This document shows positions 52,900 to 64,000 of a DNA stretch of 64,000 nt, one piece after another. A model generated the notes under the pieces. The model saw only the letters and a list, made by a program, of their open reading frames with translations, was not told the origin of the DNA and did no database searches. The DNA lies in the NCBI GenBank assembly GCA_949987565.1, contig OX465109.1, forward strand, positions 8,534,163 to 8,598,162, written 5' to 3'. Position 1 is the stretch's first letter; each line of letters begins with the position of its first letter. This stretch comes from Luidia sarsii. Its lineage: Eukaryota > Echinodermata > Asteroidea > Paxillosida > Luidiidae. The position numbers and the translations under genes are program-made.

Positions 52900-54940
52900 C
52901 TACTCCTCTGACGGCCAGAGCATACTGGTCGAAACGTCATGTTACCACTCAGGTTCTTTTCAGAACCACACCTCTTCTTTAAGAGACCTTATACGTGGTG
53001 TCACCGCAAACCTTCCTGTATTACTTTATCTTTGAAAGCGCTGAAGTGATGGAAAACAATTAGCGGATCCTATAGCATATAGCAGGACCTCTTTCAACAG
53101 GCAAAATTCTTCCGTCAATGAGAAAAGTCCTACTGGAATCGAAGTCAATAATCGTGAATTGGTCAATGCCGGAACAGAATGCACGGCGGCTTATCAGAAA
53201 CGAGTTGCAATGAAGACGGATTGATTGAGGCAACGATATAGCGCCCTATGAGAAGATGTACGACACCTCACCTTGGTTTGGCTGCATATCTGGCCGGCAT
53301 CTTCCTTTCGATACGCACGCACGCACGCGGCTGACTGTCCTCGGTTGAAATGCGAGTCTTCACGGCCGCACCCAGGCAGCACTCGATCGTCTATACCCAG
53401 TAACACGCGCAGCCCTTTAAGCCTGCGCTGTAGCTACCATAAAAACGCTCCAAAGCGATTACAACGCACCACTGCAGCCTCTGACGCGCGGTGGGTCCAC
53501 CTTACCGCTAAACGAACCTGCGTGCGGAAAAACTCCCATTTCTATTCGCTGTTTGCTCCGAGTGTATAACACGCACACGAAAAGCCCAAGCCCTCTCCCG
53601 GCTGGTCCCCGGGGATATCCCCTGTACCACACGGTTATATAGTCAGCGCATTATAGCCATAAGGCACTTTAAAACTTCATTTCCCTAACGGCACCGGCTC
53701 ATTTTCTGCTCGGACCAAACTGGATCAGCTAGCCGTGAAATGCAAACATGCATTTTCGAGTCCGCCATCGGGGCAGAACTGATTAAACCAACCGGAATGC
53801 CGACTGAATCCGCTGGTATAGGGCCTGTAGGCCTACATGATGTATATGCGATGAGAAATTCCTCCAGAGAGAATTGCCTCGACGCCTGTTCGCTTCCCGC
53901 CGATTCTCGGTTACGTTATAAATCCAGAAAGAAGTGCAGGCTTTCTTTAGACTTTATCAAGCGAGTTATCGTTTGCTTTCGGTCTCTCGCTTGTCTGTTA
54001 TGAGCCTATACGGGAAGTAAACCCGAAGATTGTGTGCCCAAAACCTTATTTGTCCGTAAGACGGGAAGAAGACATGGATTTTTGGCGAGTCCAAGAGGTT
54101 TGACACGCGAACGGATACGCGTACGCATATGCCTACTCGTTTACCCGTACCAGTTAGTGGCCTTTTCGCCGTTTCGCTATCACGGCGTATTGGTATAGCG
54201 CTGTTCTCAATCCCAACGCTCTGTAAATCAATCTAAAATGAAGTCTATTTCCGACACCACGCACCCACGTTTTGATAACCTACATTGGGACGAATGTGTT
54301 AGTTTTTCAGTTTTTGAAACTAACGTAAATGGCCCGTACATAATTTCATTTGACCGATTATAAATTTCTAAACACCATGATCCATTATGGACAAAAAAGA
54401 AAAGATGATTTACGTTATTTGCTGTTGAGAGCATAACATTTTGGTCATTTCATTTCAATTCAATTTGTCTGCAGTTTTTCCAACATTTTTTGTAATCCAT
54501 CCTCTCCACAATATGATTATTAAATGAGGAAGCAGCTTTTATCGATTCATATTTGAAATATGCGAAACGTCATCAGCTCTGAAAAATACACTTTGGAAAT
54601 CCATTTATATCTTAAATTTGACTCATGAAAACCAGTTTTTTGTGTCAAAATAAGTGCTCGACGCGGTTTTGATCATGGGGCTGGTTATGAGGGCATGTCA
54701 TTTTTGTTTTGAATACGCATGCTTCCAGAGAGTGAAGCCAGCAGTGAGGGTAAGACTAAGACCATTAATAGACAGCGGTTGCCCACCGGTTTCATTGCCA
54801 GATGGGCGCAGTGGTCTGTGCACAGCGCACGTGCTGTGTATTAATTCCTGCATGTAATGCACTGTCAGCGCTATAGTCTGACCTTCGTATGACCGTGGGT
54901 GGGTCCTGTGAGACTAACAATGTGAAAGCGGCGAATGCCA
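52900..54940. other. no gene seen
   Basis: Half of a family C MITE at about 52920-53020 (GGTGTCACCGCAAACCTTCC). Otherwise no supported feature. An upstream first exon of the channel could lie here but I cannot identify it. Confidence 0.5.
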
Positions 54941-55316
54941 TTACATCCCTTATACAACATTGGTAGAAGGTCAAAAGATAGCCGCAGTTTGTGTGTTAAA
55001 CGATTAAACATTCCCGACAAAGCAACACTGCGAAGGTTTTAGCTCATAATTATTATAAATTATGGTGATTTGAGAAAGTAGAACAAAATGCAACAGCAAA
55101 CACGTCACGGTTTACGCACCAGCATGCCTGTATTGTAAGAAATTACTCGCGAGTAATAAACTATCTGTCTAGTGAAGACTTTCCGAAAAGTACAGCATCC
55201 CAAACCGTAATATTTCAACATGAAGATTCTATCATGACCATCTACAAACTGTGTAAATTAGAAGGAAATCTGTAGACATTGACTGCTTTCCGATCTTCCC
55301 AATGTTGTATTGGGTA
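54941..55316. mobile_element. MITE family A, copy 5 (inverted)
   Basis: CCCTTATACAACATTGGTAG at left; CGATCTTCCCAATGTTGTAT at right. The body is in reverse orientation, with ACTCGCGAGTAATA and CATGACCATCTACAAACTG. Confidence 0.78.
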
Positions 55317-58300
55317 ATCAGTAAAGGTAAGACGTTGCATTTACATAAATGCCCCGCCCCCCTCCTACAGGTTTTTGACTTTGTACCAATCACATAAAGC
55401 AGAACCAGTCGGAATGAAGATTTAAAACCGCCAGAAGCCGATCCAAAAGGTTTAAGCCTACTTAGAATGCGCTTCGATGGAACCCGCACTGAACGATTCC
55501 GCTTGCACATTCCTGATGGTGGCGCTCGAATGTAACTTTCACCAATCGGGCCGCTGGTCGCCGATTTAGAAATCAAAATCCGGCCTAGTAGCCTAGTGTG
55601 GTGCATGCTTTGCGCAACACCGTTGCGAAATGCAGCCCCATTGATCCGCTCATAGCTTACGAACGCTGTGCACCATAACTTGCGTGTAACTTGCGTGCGT
55701 ATTGTGTCGTGTGCGCGTCTTGTCTTCGAGGGCGGCCAGCTAGCTGCGTACAGGCTCGTACACGTGTACGAACACAGGCTATTGTGTGTTGTATGGCAGC
55801 GGTGAGGTCTGCGAGCCGTGTACAGCTTGCACCCAGCGTGGTATAGTGCCGTTGTGCCGGCGTTTGCAGGCGTTTGGCCAGTATCTCTGACCGGTTCCGT
55901 ATATACGGTACCGGGGAGACCGCCTTGGACAAGGCTACTCGAATGCAGAAATGTAGCTGGTACACATGCAGTATGAAGGTGGATATAGAATGCGTTCTAA
56001 AGATGTAGGCCTATGTATGAAAAATGAATCGCACTTTTTACCAAATAAATAATGGAAAAACTGAGAGGGAACTTTTAATCCATTTTTGAAAACTATAATA
56101 ATAGGCCTACATGTATGCGAAAATGTTGCATTTTAGTTCAATCTAAATATAAAAAATGAGGAGGGTCTGACGTTTCGATCCTTGCAGGACCTTTCTCAAG
56201 GCTAAGCCAGAATGACCCGGATTTTGAAAAAAAAAAAAGGCTAAGACCAGGATTTGAACCACATTTCTCTGGTTTTGCGTACCAGCTCTCTTACCATCAG
56301 ATGCCATCCAGCCCTTAGATGGTGTCCTTCCCAAATCAGTCAACTTGTCTTTGCAGGGGTGGGGGCGCCAGTCGCAAGCATTTTAACCACTGGCTGCCGT
56401 ATACCGCCCGGGATGGCAACCCCGTTTTCATTCAGGGCGTTTTCTTTGCTATTTGAGGAGAAAAACAAATCACAAATTTTATCTTGCGAAAACTGTATGC
56501 AAAGCGTACGGAAATAAACGCAACAATCTAAGTTATCTAAGAAGGGCCTATGCACTATCTATTAATCTTTTACGATGTTTTGATTTGTTTTAATTTTATG
56601 TAAATTGAAACTCCTTTGGCTTTTGGGCCACCAGTTTCAGTTTGTTTAATGTAAGAATAATAATAATAAACCAATAATAGAACCATTGCAATTTAAACCA
56701 GCAGCTCAACGCATGCGCAGTAATCGGCGGGCAACGAGCGGTCTAAATTTCCTCTAGTCTATGGGTAAAGTAAATAACATCTAGTATGTATATAATAAGT
56801 TGTAGTATTCTTCCTTTTTCCTTTTGTTGTTTGTCGGAAAGAAAGTTTATCGTTCGACCTAAATCGATCATTTGCAAACAGCCGTCGTGCGACCGCGCAC
56901 GCAACGGCCGTCGAGTCAGGAGTCAATGGCTAAAGAGTTCCTACCTTGACACGACCACATTGCAGGATAAAAACCCATCCAAAGTGCGGGTTCTGTACGT
57001 GTTAGAAGGTCTAAACCTCATCCAAGTTGGCTATAGCTTTGGGTGGACGATAATCCATGATATTTGGAATTTAGATGCAAATATAAGGAATTCTAGAATG
57101 AAAAATGACCTCAAGTGTTCAGGCAACGCGGGAGGTCACGTGCGTCATGGCCAAGTACTGTACATACAGCACGTAACTACGGGTGTATACTTTATATACG
57201 TCCGGCCGTACACGTTACGGCGTATGTCTACATCCGGGGTTTTCTAGATAACTACCGGTACAAACCGAGTTCAATCAATCTACAAATCATTAGTAAAGCA
57301 AAAATGGGCCTTATAATAATTACTGGTGCAAGATTAATAATATACAAGGGGAAAATTGAATAAATGAAGCTTATCTAATGATGCATCAGGACTATAACAT
57401 TGCAATGCTTTGACAGAGGTTGGAACGTACGTTTTTACAGACGAGCTAAGGTTAGACTCGCTTCAAGTCCGCCGCCACATTCACGATGTCAGGTAGTGGC
57501 CACAAACAAACGCACAAGCGCCGGCAAAAACATACCCTCCTTGGCGGAGGAAACGTCAAAGAAAAATGAATCCGCGAATGTGACTGAAGCCCTGACAGAT
57601 TAAGGTTATTGCAAGGGTAAAATTTAAGATACAACGACATTACGAAACGCAGTTGAATTGCACAGTTTCTTTATTGGTACAATCGCAAAAATAACATCGA
57701 ATGCTTGAATTAGACCAAAACAGATTTTGGGGGTCCATATTTCGGTGAGATAGAATGAGCAAAATTTACCTTTCCAAAAATCGAACTACATACAGCATAG
57801 GTTTGATTGCAATATGCAATGCATATGTATAAACTTTCTCCAATTAGTTCTCCAATGTTTAATCCACTTTTAAACACGATCTGTGCGGCAATAATTCTAA
57901 ACAAAGCTATAAGATGATGGACATGGTGTCACCGCAAACTCCCTGCTTGTCTGACTGTTAGCAAAGGAACTCAAACGTTCTGAATGCGTCGTTGAGAAAT
58001 TTTTGCCTCGCGGTATTCTGACTGGCTCGAGTTGCTTCCGTTATAGTGATGATCCGCATCAAATCCTGGATTCTGCATGGATCACTTTAAAATGTTCGTT
58101 CACATTGCAGTAAATGGAGGTCTGTGCTTTCCATGTGTCTTTCTGGTTATTACTAACATTTCACCTTTATAATGATATATCAAACGAGAATAAATTAACA
58201 TGACTCGGAATACGTGAATTCGTCAAAATTTAGGATACGATGACTGGTTACTTAACACTAATGTAGGCCTACAATATGTCTTACACACGGCGCGGCCATA

Positions 58301-58495
58301 GACATAGTGTTTACAACCCATTCATTTTGTCTATACAGGCAAAATGGTCGGGTTCCCTCTAAGGAAAGAGCAAAATTGGAGCTGTTTAACACTGGACGCT
58401 CTTAGGAAGTAGACAAGGCATATTCACAGAGTTACTAAATGCACATGCACACGACAGATGGCAAAACCCCCAATCATTATCAAGGGCAGTGAACG
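55317..58495. other. no gene seen
   Basis: Contains an inverted GATCGAAACGTC-family fragment (56160-56200), a tRNA-like fragment on minus (56236-56310; box B GGTTCAAATCC), a family C terminus (57925-57950) and TTTATT at 57670-57675 (AATAAA on minus). Confidence 0.5.
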
Positions 58496-58661
58496 CTAAA
58501 CAGCGCCCCCTGTCGGCTTTAGTTTAATCTCGTCGCCATCTTGGGGCCCGATGTACATGAAGATGGACGAGGTTTGCGTAGGTTCGATGGTGGATGGGTC
58601 GCCGCCTGTCTTGTTATCCGATGCGGTGTCGGCACTGCGTGATTTCTTCCAAGTTTTGTAG
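58496..58661 (-). CDS. FXYD-like exon 3: cytoplasmic tail
   Basis: Acceptor TTTGAACAATAG|C (phase 2), stop TAG at 58498-58496. Encodes YKTWKKSRSADTASDNKTGG through GPQDGDEIKLKPTGGAV. Confidence 0.85.
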
Positions 58662-61297
58662 CTATTGTTCAAACGAAATAAATATTCCACTGTAAGCTTA
58701 AATCAAGTACATGTACAACATGCCTAAATCAGACAATTCATAGTCATTATTCTGTGTTTTTATACATTGTAAGGTTACACTACCTCATGGATGTGGGTTC
58801 TAAAAGACAAACTTGAGGTTTAAGAAATCTTGGCGAATGCTCCAGTCTCAATCAATCGTTCTATTTATTTGGTTGGCATACATTTTGTATTGGGTTTCAA
58901 GCGATCCATTGTATAATAATTGTCAAAGTCAATCGTCACATCCTGCCGACACCTCACTATTTCCTCAACGTTGATTCAAGCATGCTTCAAGCAGATTTCA
59001 TGAGACCCCAAGCGTTCACACTGTGAGAGTGCCTTGTAAACACCGTGAATTGATCGAAACTAGCTTATCGAATGTATCATGAATTTATCGAGAAAAAAAA
59101 TACATTAATTTTATTTCAGTAATTGACATAGGGCCTATTTGGCATGATTGTAAATTACGTATTTGATTGTCAGTTTTTTTACCATGTATATTCTGTACTG
59201 TTTCTGTCATCTAATTAGTTCGGAGAGCCCCCTGACAGAAACTCGTTTCTCGTTGTTGTTGTTGTTGTTGTTGTTGTTTTTGTTATTTGTTGCTATTTTA
59301 GGAGGTTTTTGTTAGTGTTAAATTGTTAGTATTGATTTATTTCTGTTTTCCACTTTATTCTTATTCGAGTGTGCTGTGATGTGTTTACGTGTATCCCGGA
59401 AAATGAAATAAGTATAACATTGAATATATAAGCCCTAATGGTTGATTGCTTTTGCGCATCATAGTTATACCATGGAGGAATAAGGATACATGTACTAATC
59501 AAGGTCGGTCTCAGACAATTTGAGGACACTGGCAAGGTGCGAACCAGTGACGCAATGACTTGGACAGCGTGTACCCCCCCCCCTCCACACACACACACAC
59601 ACACAAGCACACACGCGCTGGCTCGTAGTCTCTCTCACCAGCAGTTAATCAGCAGCACCGAGAAGCCGAGGAGACCGAGTGGTACGATGACGGCTCCTAT
59701 GATCAAGACCACCACTGTGCCGACTCTCTGGAGGCCGTGATACTGGTATGGCATATTGGGTACTGGGGTCGTCGACATGGACTCTAAAGAACAAGGAAAA
59801 ACCCGACAGAAACGAGCAAAACAAAGCATAGTTATAATTCAGCTTTTGCACAGCTGAGCATGCTATTTAATTTTGGGTTTGCCATAATTGATATGTAATT
59901 ATAGCGCTGCATGTTCACTGCTTCACCCTATTGTCTGCTGGAACAAAACAGAAGATTTTAGCTTTACAGTAATACCCTCCGGCCGGAAGAGTCTGGAAAA
60001 AAGGCCACAATACACCACATAATGAAGACAACAGCCATCAAATCATGATTTCGATCAAAAATTGGAGCTTTCCCCAAAATCATGACTCTGTGTACTCCTT
60101 ATCTCGAGAATTAAAAACAAAACAAAAGGAGGGGATGACAATCTCCCCAATCAGATTCAATCGCTCATTACAGTCTCGTCACAATTAATGGACCGATTGC
60201 GCCCTGTTATGGCCATGATAGTGGGTATTAATCAATCGACAAACATGGCGGCCCCCATATCAAGGTGCCGCTGCCGCTTTGCCGGGGTGGGGGCGCGCCA
60301 GTCAGAAGCAACGGATAGATTTTGATTCAATACCCTCACCGTAAAAGGGTGGGAAAACCCCTAAATCCAATAGACCAACGACTATAATGGAGAGAAACGT
60401 TACGACACTGTCTGACACAACCTCTTGCTAAACAAAATTGGACTTGCAGTATTCCACAAAAGGTCTTGCATGTATTCCCTCAAAATCACGATTTTGTGAT
60501 GCGTATAAATTTGTCAACTGGACGACGGTCAGAGGTGACAGCAGGCACTGTAGTGTACAGAACATGCACTTCCACTATCCCTATACACGCCACACACTAC
60601 GTGCCACAAAATCAGGAATTTTGGGAGGACAATTTTGTTCGGCAAGTGGTTGTGACCGACAGACCATGGATGTAATTGTCTTCATTACATTATGGGGGTT
60701 TAATTTGGGTTTAGTTTTCCCCCAGACTAGTTTTATACTGAGGATACTGAACTAAAATCTTGCCCAAATGTTAACACTTCATTTGTAGGCCTAATTTCCC
60801 CCAGACTAGTTTTATACTGAGGATACTGAACTAAAATCTTGCCCAAATGTTAACACTTCATTTGTAGGCCTAATTTAAACCAAATCAGAAAGCATGTTCA
60901 AAACTGGGAGTTTGTGAGGCGAGTCACCAGATCGGGGTGATCAAGAACAGCGAGTGTACAGGGCCAGGCATCGAGACCCGTCACATGAATGGCAGGACCA
61001 CAATAATAAGTCTGGTTTTCAAGGACAGACGACCGGACCGGCCGCCGGCACAATCGTTCGGTCTGCATGCCTTTGTTGGCGTACACGGAGTGTCGTCCGT
61101 CTACATGTATGCCCCTACAGTCGCACAGAATGTCTCTCTCAAGCTTCCCCGACAGCTTCTCTGCAAACATATTTACCTGCGAGAGCGGGCGCCCGGAACA
61201 GGCCCATGTCGGCGGTGACGACGACGAGCAACACCAGGAGCCAGAATCGTGCTTGACGCTCGCTCCACATTGTATTTGTAGCCGTCATCTGCGACAT
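58496..61297 (-). CDS. small FXYD-like single-pass membrane protein
   Basis: Exons 61177-61297, 59639-59783 and 58496-58661 join in frame (phases 1 and 2) into 143 residues. Residues 1-40 hold a signal peptide with hydrophobic core LLVLLVVV. A short ectodomain follows, then PYQYHGLQRVG (52-62), one TM helix (about 63-86), CC at 88-89, a basic KTWKKSRS stretch, and a polar cytosolic tail ending KPTGGAV. Size, topology and P-[FY]-x-Y-x-x-x-L-[RQ]-x-G match FXYD proteins (PFxYD signature), which modulate Na,K-ATPase. H56 replaces the signature Asp and Y53 the Phe. This is motif-level evidence; an unrelated small membrane protein remains possible. Start ATGs at 61297, 61288 and 61270 are all in frame; 61270 has A at -3. 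Confidence 0.72.
58662..59638. other. intron 2 of the FXYD-like gene
   Basis: AT-rich with a (GTT)n microsatellite at 59255-59280 and a CA repeat at 59586-59604. Confidence 0.6.
59639..59783 (-). CDS. FXYD-like exon 2: ectodomain and TM helix
   Basis: Acceptor TTGTTCTTTAG|AG (phase 1), donor CTGCTG|GTGAGA (phase 2). Encodes ESMSTTPVPNMPYQYHGLQR then VGTVVVLIIGAVIVPLGLLG and FSVLLINC. Confidence 0.88.
60716..60877. repeat. 79-bp tandem duplication
   Basis: TTTCCCCCAGACTAG...TTGTAGGCCTAATTT is repeated almost exactly once with a 79-bp period, in intron 1 of the FXYD-like gene. Confidence 0.93.
61177..61297 (-). CDS. FXYD-like exon 1: signal peptide
   Basis: Donor GCAG|GTAAAT (phase 1). Encodes MSQMTATNTMWSERQARF followed by a hydrophobic core and FRAPALA, a plausible signal peptidase site. 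Confidence 0.82.
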
Positions 61298-61614
61298 TCC
61301 TTCCAAACGGTTAGAGCAGACTGCGCGGAGTTCCCGCAGACACAAACGGTTCCGCTAACGCTAACACCCCGAACGTAATAACAACTGATTCTCGGTCCCG
61401 CTCTGCTAACTTTGAAGGCCACACGGATTATTGCGCCCGGGCAGAAAGGGCACCTTTCACTCTCACCTTTTGTTGCTGCATGATTCTCGACAACGTGGGT
61501 CGGAGTCTTTGTCGACTGAGAGCCCACGTGGGTTAATACGCTGTACCGTCTTGTGGTTTAAAAAAAAACAGTGGTAGTGCCTTGAGCGTTGACTGACCGC
61601 AGAGACAAGGAAAT

Positions 61615-61663
61615 CTAAATACCACACATTATCTAGCTACGCTAGATAATGTGTGGTATTTAG
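61615..61663. repeat. perfect 23-bp hairpin with 3-base loop
   Basis: The arm CTAAATACCACACATTATCT plus AGC (61615-61637) is exactly complementary to 61641-61663, with loop TAC. Confidence 0.93.
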
Positions 61664-61795
61664 AGGGTAGTCAACTGGCACATGTATATTAATCTCAAAA
61701 GTTTGAGGGCCCGACGTTTGTATTCTAGCAGGACCTTTGTATTGCAGGTATTTTTAGTCAGTGAGCAGTTTGCAACAGTTAGCTTGTGTATATAC

Positions 61796-62095
61796 CAACA
61801 ACAACAACAACAACAACAACAGCAACAACAACAACATCAGCAACAACAACAACAACATTAACAACAACAACAACAACAACAACAAAAACAACAACAGCAA
61901 GAGCAACAACAACCAAAACAACAGCAGCAGCATCAGCAGCAGCAGCAACAACAACAACAGCAACAACAACAGCAACAGCAACAACAACAGCAACAGCAAC
62001 AACAAAAACAGCTACAACTATTACTACAAAGTTAACTACAACAGTAGCGGCAACAGCAACAACAGCGGAAACAACAACATCAACAGCAACAGCCG
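61796..62095. repeat. (CAA/CAG)n array
   Basis: About 300 bp of CAACAACAG triplets on plus. Poly-Asn, poly-Thr and poly-Val ORFs are artefacts. Confidence 0.95.
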
Positions 62096-62950
62096 TATAG
62101 CGGCTCCAGCGGGTGTAGCAGCAACAACATGCATCGACGTGAAAATCAACAGAAAGAGCCATTAAAGTGCGGCTTAATAAGGCTGCGAATCCTCGACTTC
62201 GGCTCTCTAGTGCCGGACGTCTCGACCACTTGACCACCAAGCTGGTCCAGGTCGTGTGATGGATTCGAACCTATAGCCTGGCCTATATAGCAGTTTGTGC
62301 TGCGGCGGAGTATACATACATTGCCATTCGAGTCCCAGTTGTGTCTCTCACGTTTGACCTCTCAACACTGTAGGTGTGGTACAACACCCATTAACACAGA
62401 AGTATAGGATAGCTCGTCATAGCCCTTCATATAAAATCATAATTACTGTGATCTTCTATACACACTTAGACCAATAACGCTTGTTGATATTAATAACCGA
62501 TTTTAGTGAAAGGGTCACTAAAAACGCAACCCATAGAAAAACACATGTGTGATTTTTTCGCAACTTTTTAGCTGTCGTCGACATGGTGTACGTGATACAG
62601 ACTCATGCAACACTGCCAAAAAATTATTCCACTTAATTAAGGCAGGCAAAGTACTGCTCGGCTGTGTACTTCAACCAAATTTTATCATGCAAATGTATTT
62701 CCATTTATTTTCATTTCATTTCCGAGCGGCGTGTCTGTCCTTTGCTAATGGACGGGCTGGCTGCATAAATCGTGATTTTTGTTGTTGGTGGAGTCGGTGC
62801 ATTTAAAAAACAAAAATATGGAGATGAACCGTTGTATGCATTCGTCTTCCGCCGGCACACCTGGCCACAGTCGTTGGCGTACTTCCTCGCAGCGTGTTCG
62901 CCGGGGCTGGGTTGGACTGGGTCGGGGTCGTCCGCTGCCGGGTCGCCGCT

Positions 62951-63028
62951 ATGCTCTCCCCCGTCACCCTCGGCCTCGTCCTCGTCCTTCTCGTCGTGGC
63001 CATTCGTGCTCTCGTGCACTGGCGCAAG
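62951..63028 (+). CDS. first exon of a membrane-anchored protein (runs off window)
   Basis: ATG at 62951 with G at -3, then 26 codons: MLSPVTLGLVLVLLVVAI followed by RALVHWRK, ending at a perfect donor AAG|GTAAGT (phase 0). A short N-terminal hydrophobic anchor ending in basic residues is typical of microsomal cytochromes P450 and other ER-anchored enzymes, but one exon cannot settle the family. It is divergent from the FXYD-like gene. Confidence 0.6.
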
Positions 63029-63213
63029 GTAAGTTCCACCCGGGGCGTCCCGGCTCTCATTTATGCGCAGCCAACTTCGAGGAAAACCAGCGTCCCCATC
63101 TTCTTGAGACGGCCGGACGACGACAACCTAATAGTCCTAATACTGAAAATAGTCACGCGCGTTAAGGGCGTTGACAAAAAAAAAAAAAAACGTAATAACA
63201 TCTGATTCTCTTC

Positions 63214-63600
63214 TTAAAGGCCCAATACAGCATTGGGAAGATCGGAAAACATCGATGTCCATTTGTTTCCTTCTAATTTACACACAGTTTGTAGATGTTC
63301 ATGATAGAATCCTCAAGTTGAAATCTTACGGTCTGGTTGGATGCTGTACTTCCCTATAAATCTTCACTCAAAGTACATCGACAAATAGTTTATTACTTGC
63401 AAGTAATAAACAATTTCTTACACTACGGAATGGTGCGAAAACCGTGACTGGTTTTTTTTTTTTTTTTACCTTTTTCTACTTTCTCAGATCACGATTTGAG
63501 CTAAAACCTTCGCAGGATTGCTTTTTGGGGATGTTTAATGGTTTAACACACAAACCGTGACAATAGTTTGACCTTTACCAATGTTGCATAGGGCCTTTAA
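63214..63600. mobile_element. TTAA-flanked MITE family A, copy 6
   Basis: TTAA (63214) then AGGCCCAATACAGCATTGG; right CCAATGTTGCATAGGGCCT then TTAA (63597-63600). Lies in the first intron of the plus-strand gene. Confidence 0.88.
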
Positions 63601-64000
63601 AGGAAGGCGTCCTCACTGACCAGTATAAAACACCCTGGTGGCATTTCCTCCCTCCAAAAAAATGAATAAAAATATAAAAAAAATTGGCAAACGCACCTCA
63701 GGCTCTGGCTTCGTTCTCTCCAGCGCTTCCATCCATTTTGAAGTACGGGCACCCACACGGGAGACCTTGGGCTTTGTCTTTTGGGAGTACCTTCTCCGTT
63801 TTGAAATTTTTTTTTATCCCAGTCCTCAACTTCAGCGCAGTGCCAAAACATGTGTACGTTTCACCTTTTGACTATAAGACACAACCGGAGCCTTGACTGT
63901 TCTCAAAAAAAGGCTTTAGAGAAATGTTCAGCTACAATAGAAGTGTCAGATAGACCTGCTAATAGTTTTTCTTGGGGGAAGGGATATACTGTACAATCAA
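63601..64000. other. intron sequence, no gene seen
   Basis: Nothing recognised beyond A and T runs. Confidence 0.5.

Larger units (their letters stand above)
61298..62950. other. divergent intergenic region
   Basis: Separates the FXYD-like gene (minus) from the next gene (plus). Holds a perfect hairpin (61615-61663), a GATCGAAACGTC-family fragment (61705-61735) and the CAA/CAG array. No clear TATA box. Confidence 0.5.

Overview
This is a eukaryotic, intron-rich window. It most likely comes from an invertebrate deuterostome (echinoderm or other ambulacrarian, or a cephalochordate), but that placement is inference. It rests on the gene types: a fibrinogen-related secreted protein, single-exon rhodopsin-family receptors of a lineage-expanded kind, and an LDLa-rich DEG/ENaC channel. 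GC-rich exons sit in AT-rich DNA that carries many minisatellites, purine/pyrimidine arrays and small inverted-repeat transposons. There are 200 Ns at 30979-31178.

Layout. At 0.1-0.75 kb two tRNA-Leu genes face apart (anticodons UAG on minus, AAG on plus). At 1.4-4.2 kb the last three exons of a fibrinogen-related protein are on plus. From 4.2 to 15 kb there are only repeats and MITEs. At 15.2-16.2 kb there is a single-exon GPCR on minus. From 16.2 to 21.4 kb I see no gene.

From 51.9 down to 21.4 kb on minus runs one large gene. I assembled 20 exons by splice sites and reading phase. It encodes a DEG/ENaC/ASIC-type channel: HG motif, TM1, FPSVTVCN segment, WPS motif and TM2 after GDIGG. Between TM1 and the channel core are inserted about six LDLa modules, further degenerate Cys-rich modules and one kringle domain. 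All insert exons are symmetric phase 1-1. One exon, expected to carry the conserved Gly-x-Cys-Tyr-x-Phe-Asn region, is missing and probably lies in the N gap. A second single-exon GPCR (23.4-24.3 kb, minus) is nested in the last intron of this gene.

At 58.5-61.3 kb on minus a three-exon gene encodes a 143-residue, single-pass membrane protein that resembles FXYD regulators of Na,K-ATPase. At 62.95 kb on plus starts the first exon of a membrane-anchored protein that runs out of the window.

The loci suggest surface and ion-transport functions (channel, possible pump regulator, two receptors), but nothing in the sequence shows that they work together. Most long ORFs in the window are artefacts of simple repeats.
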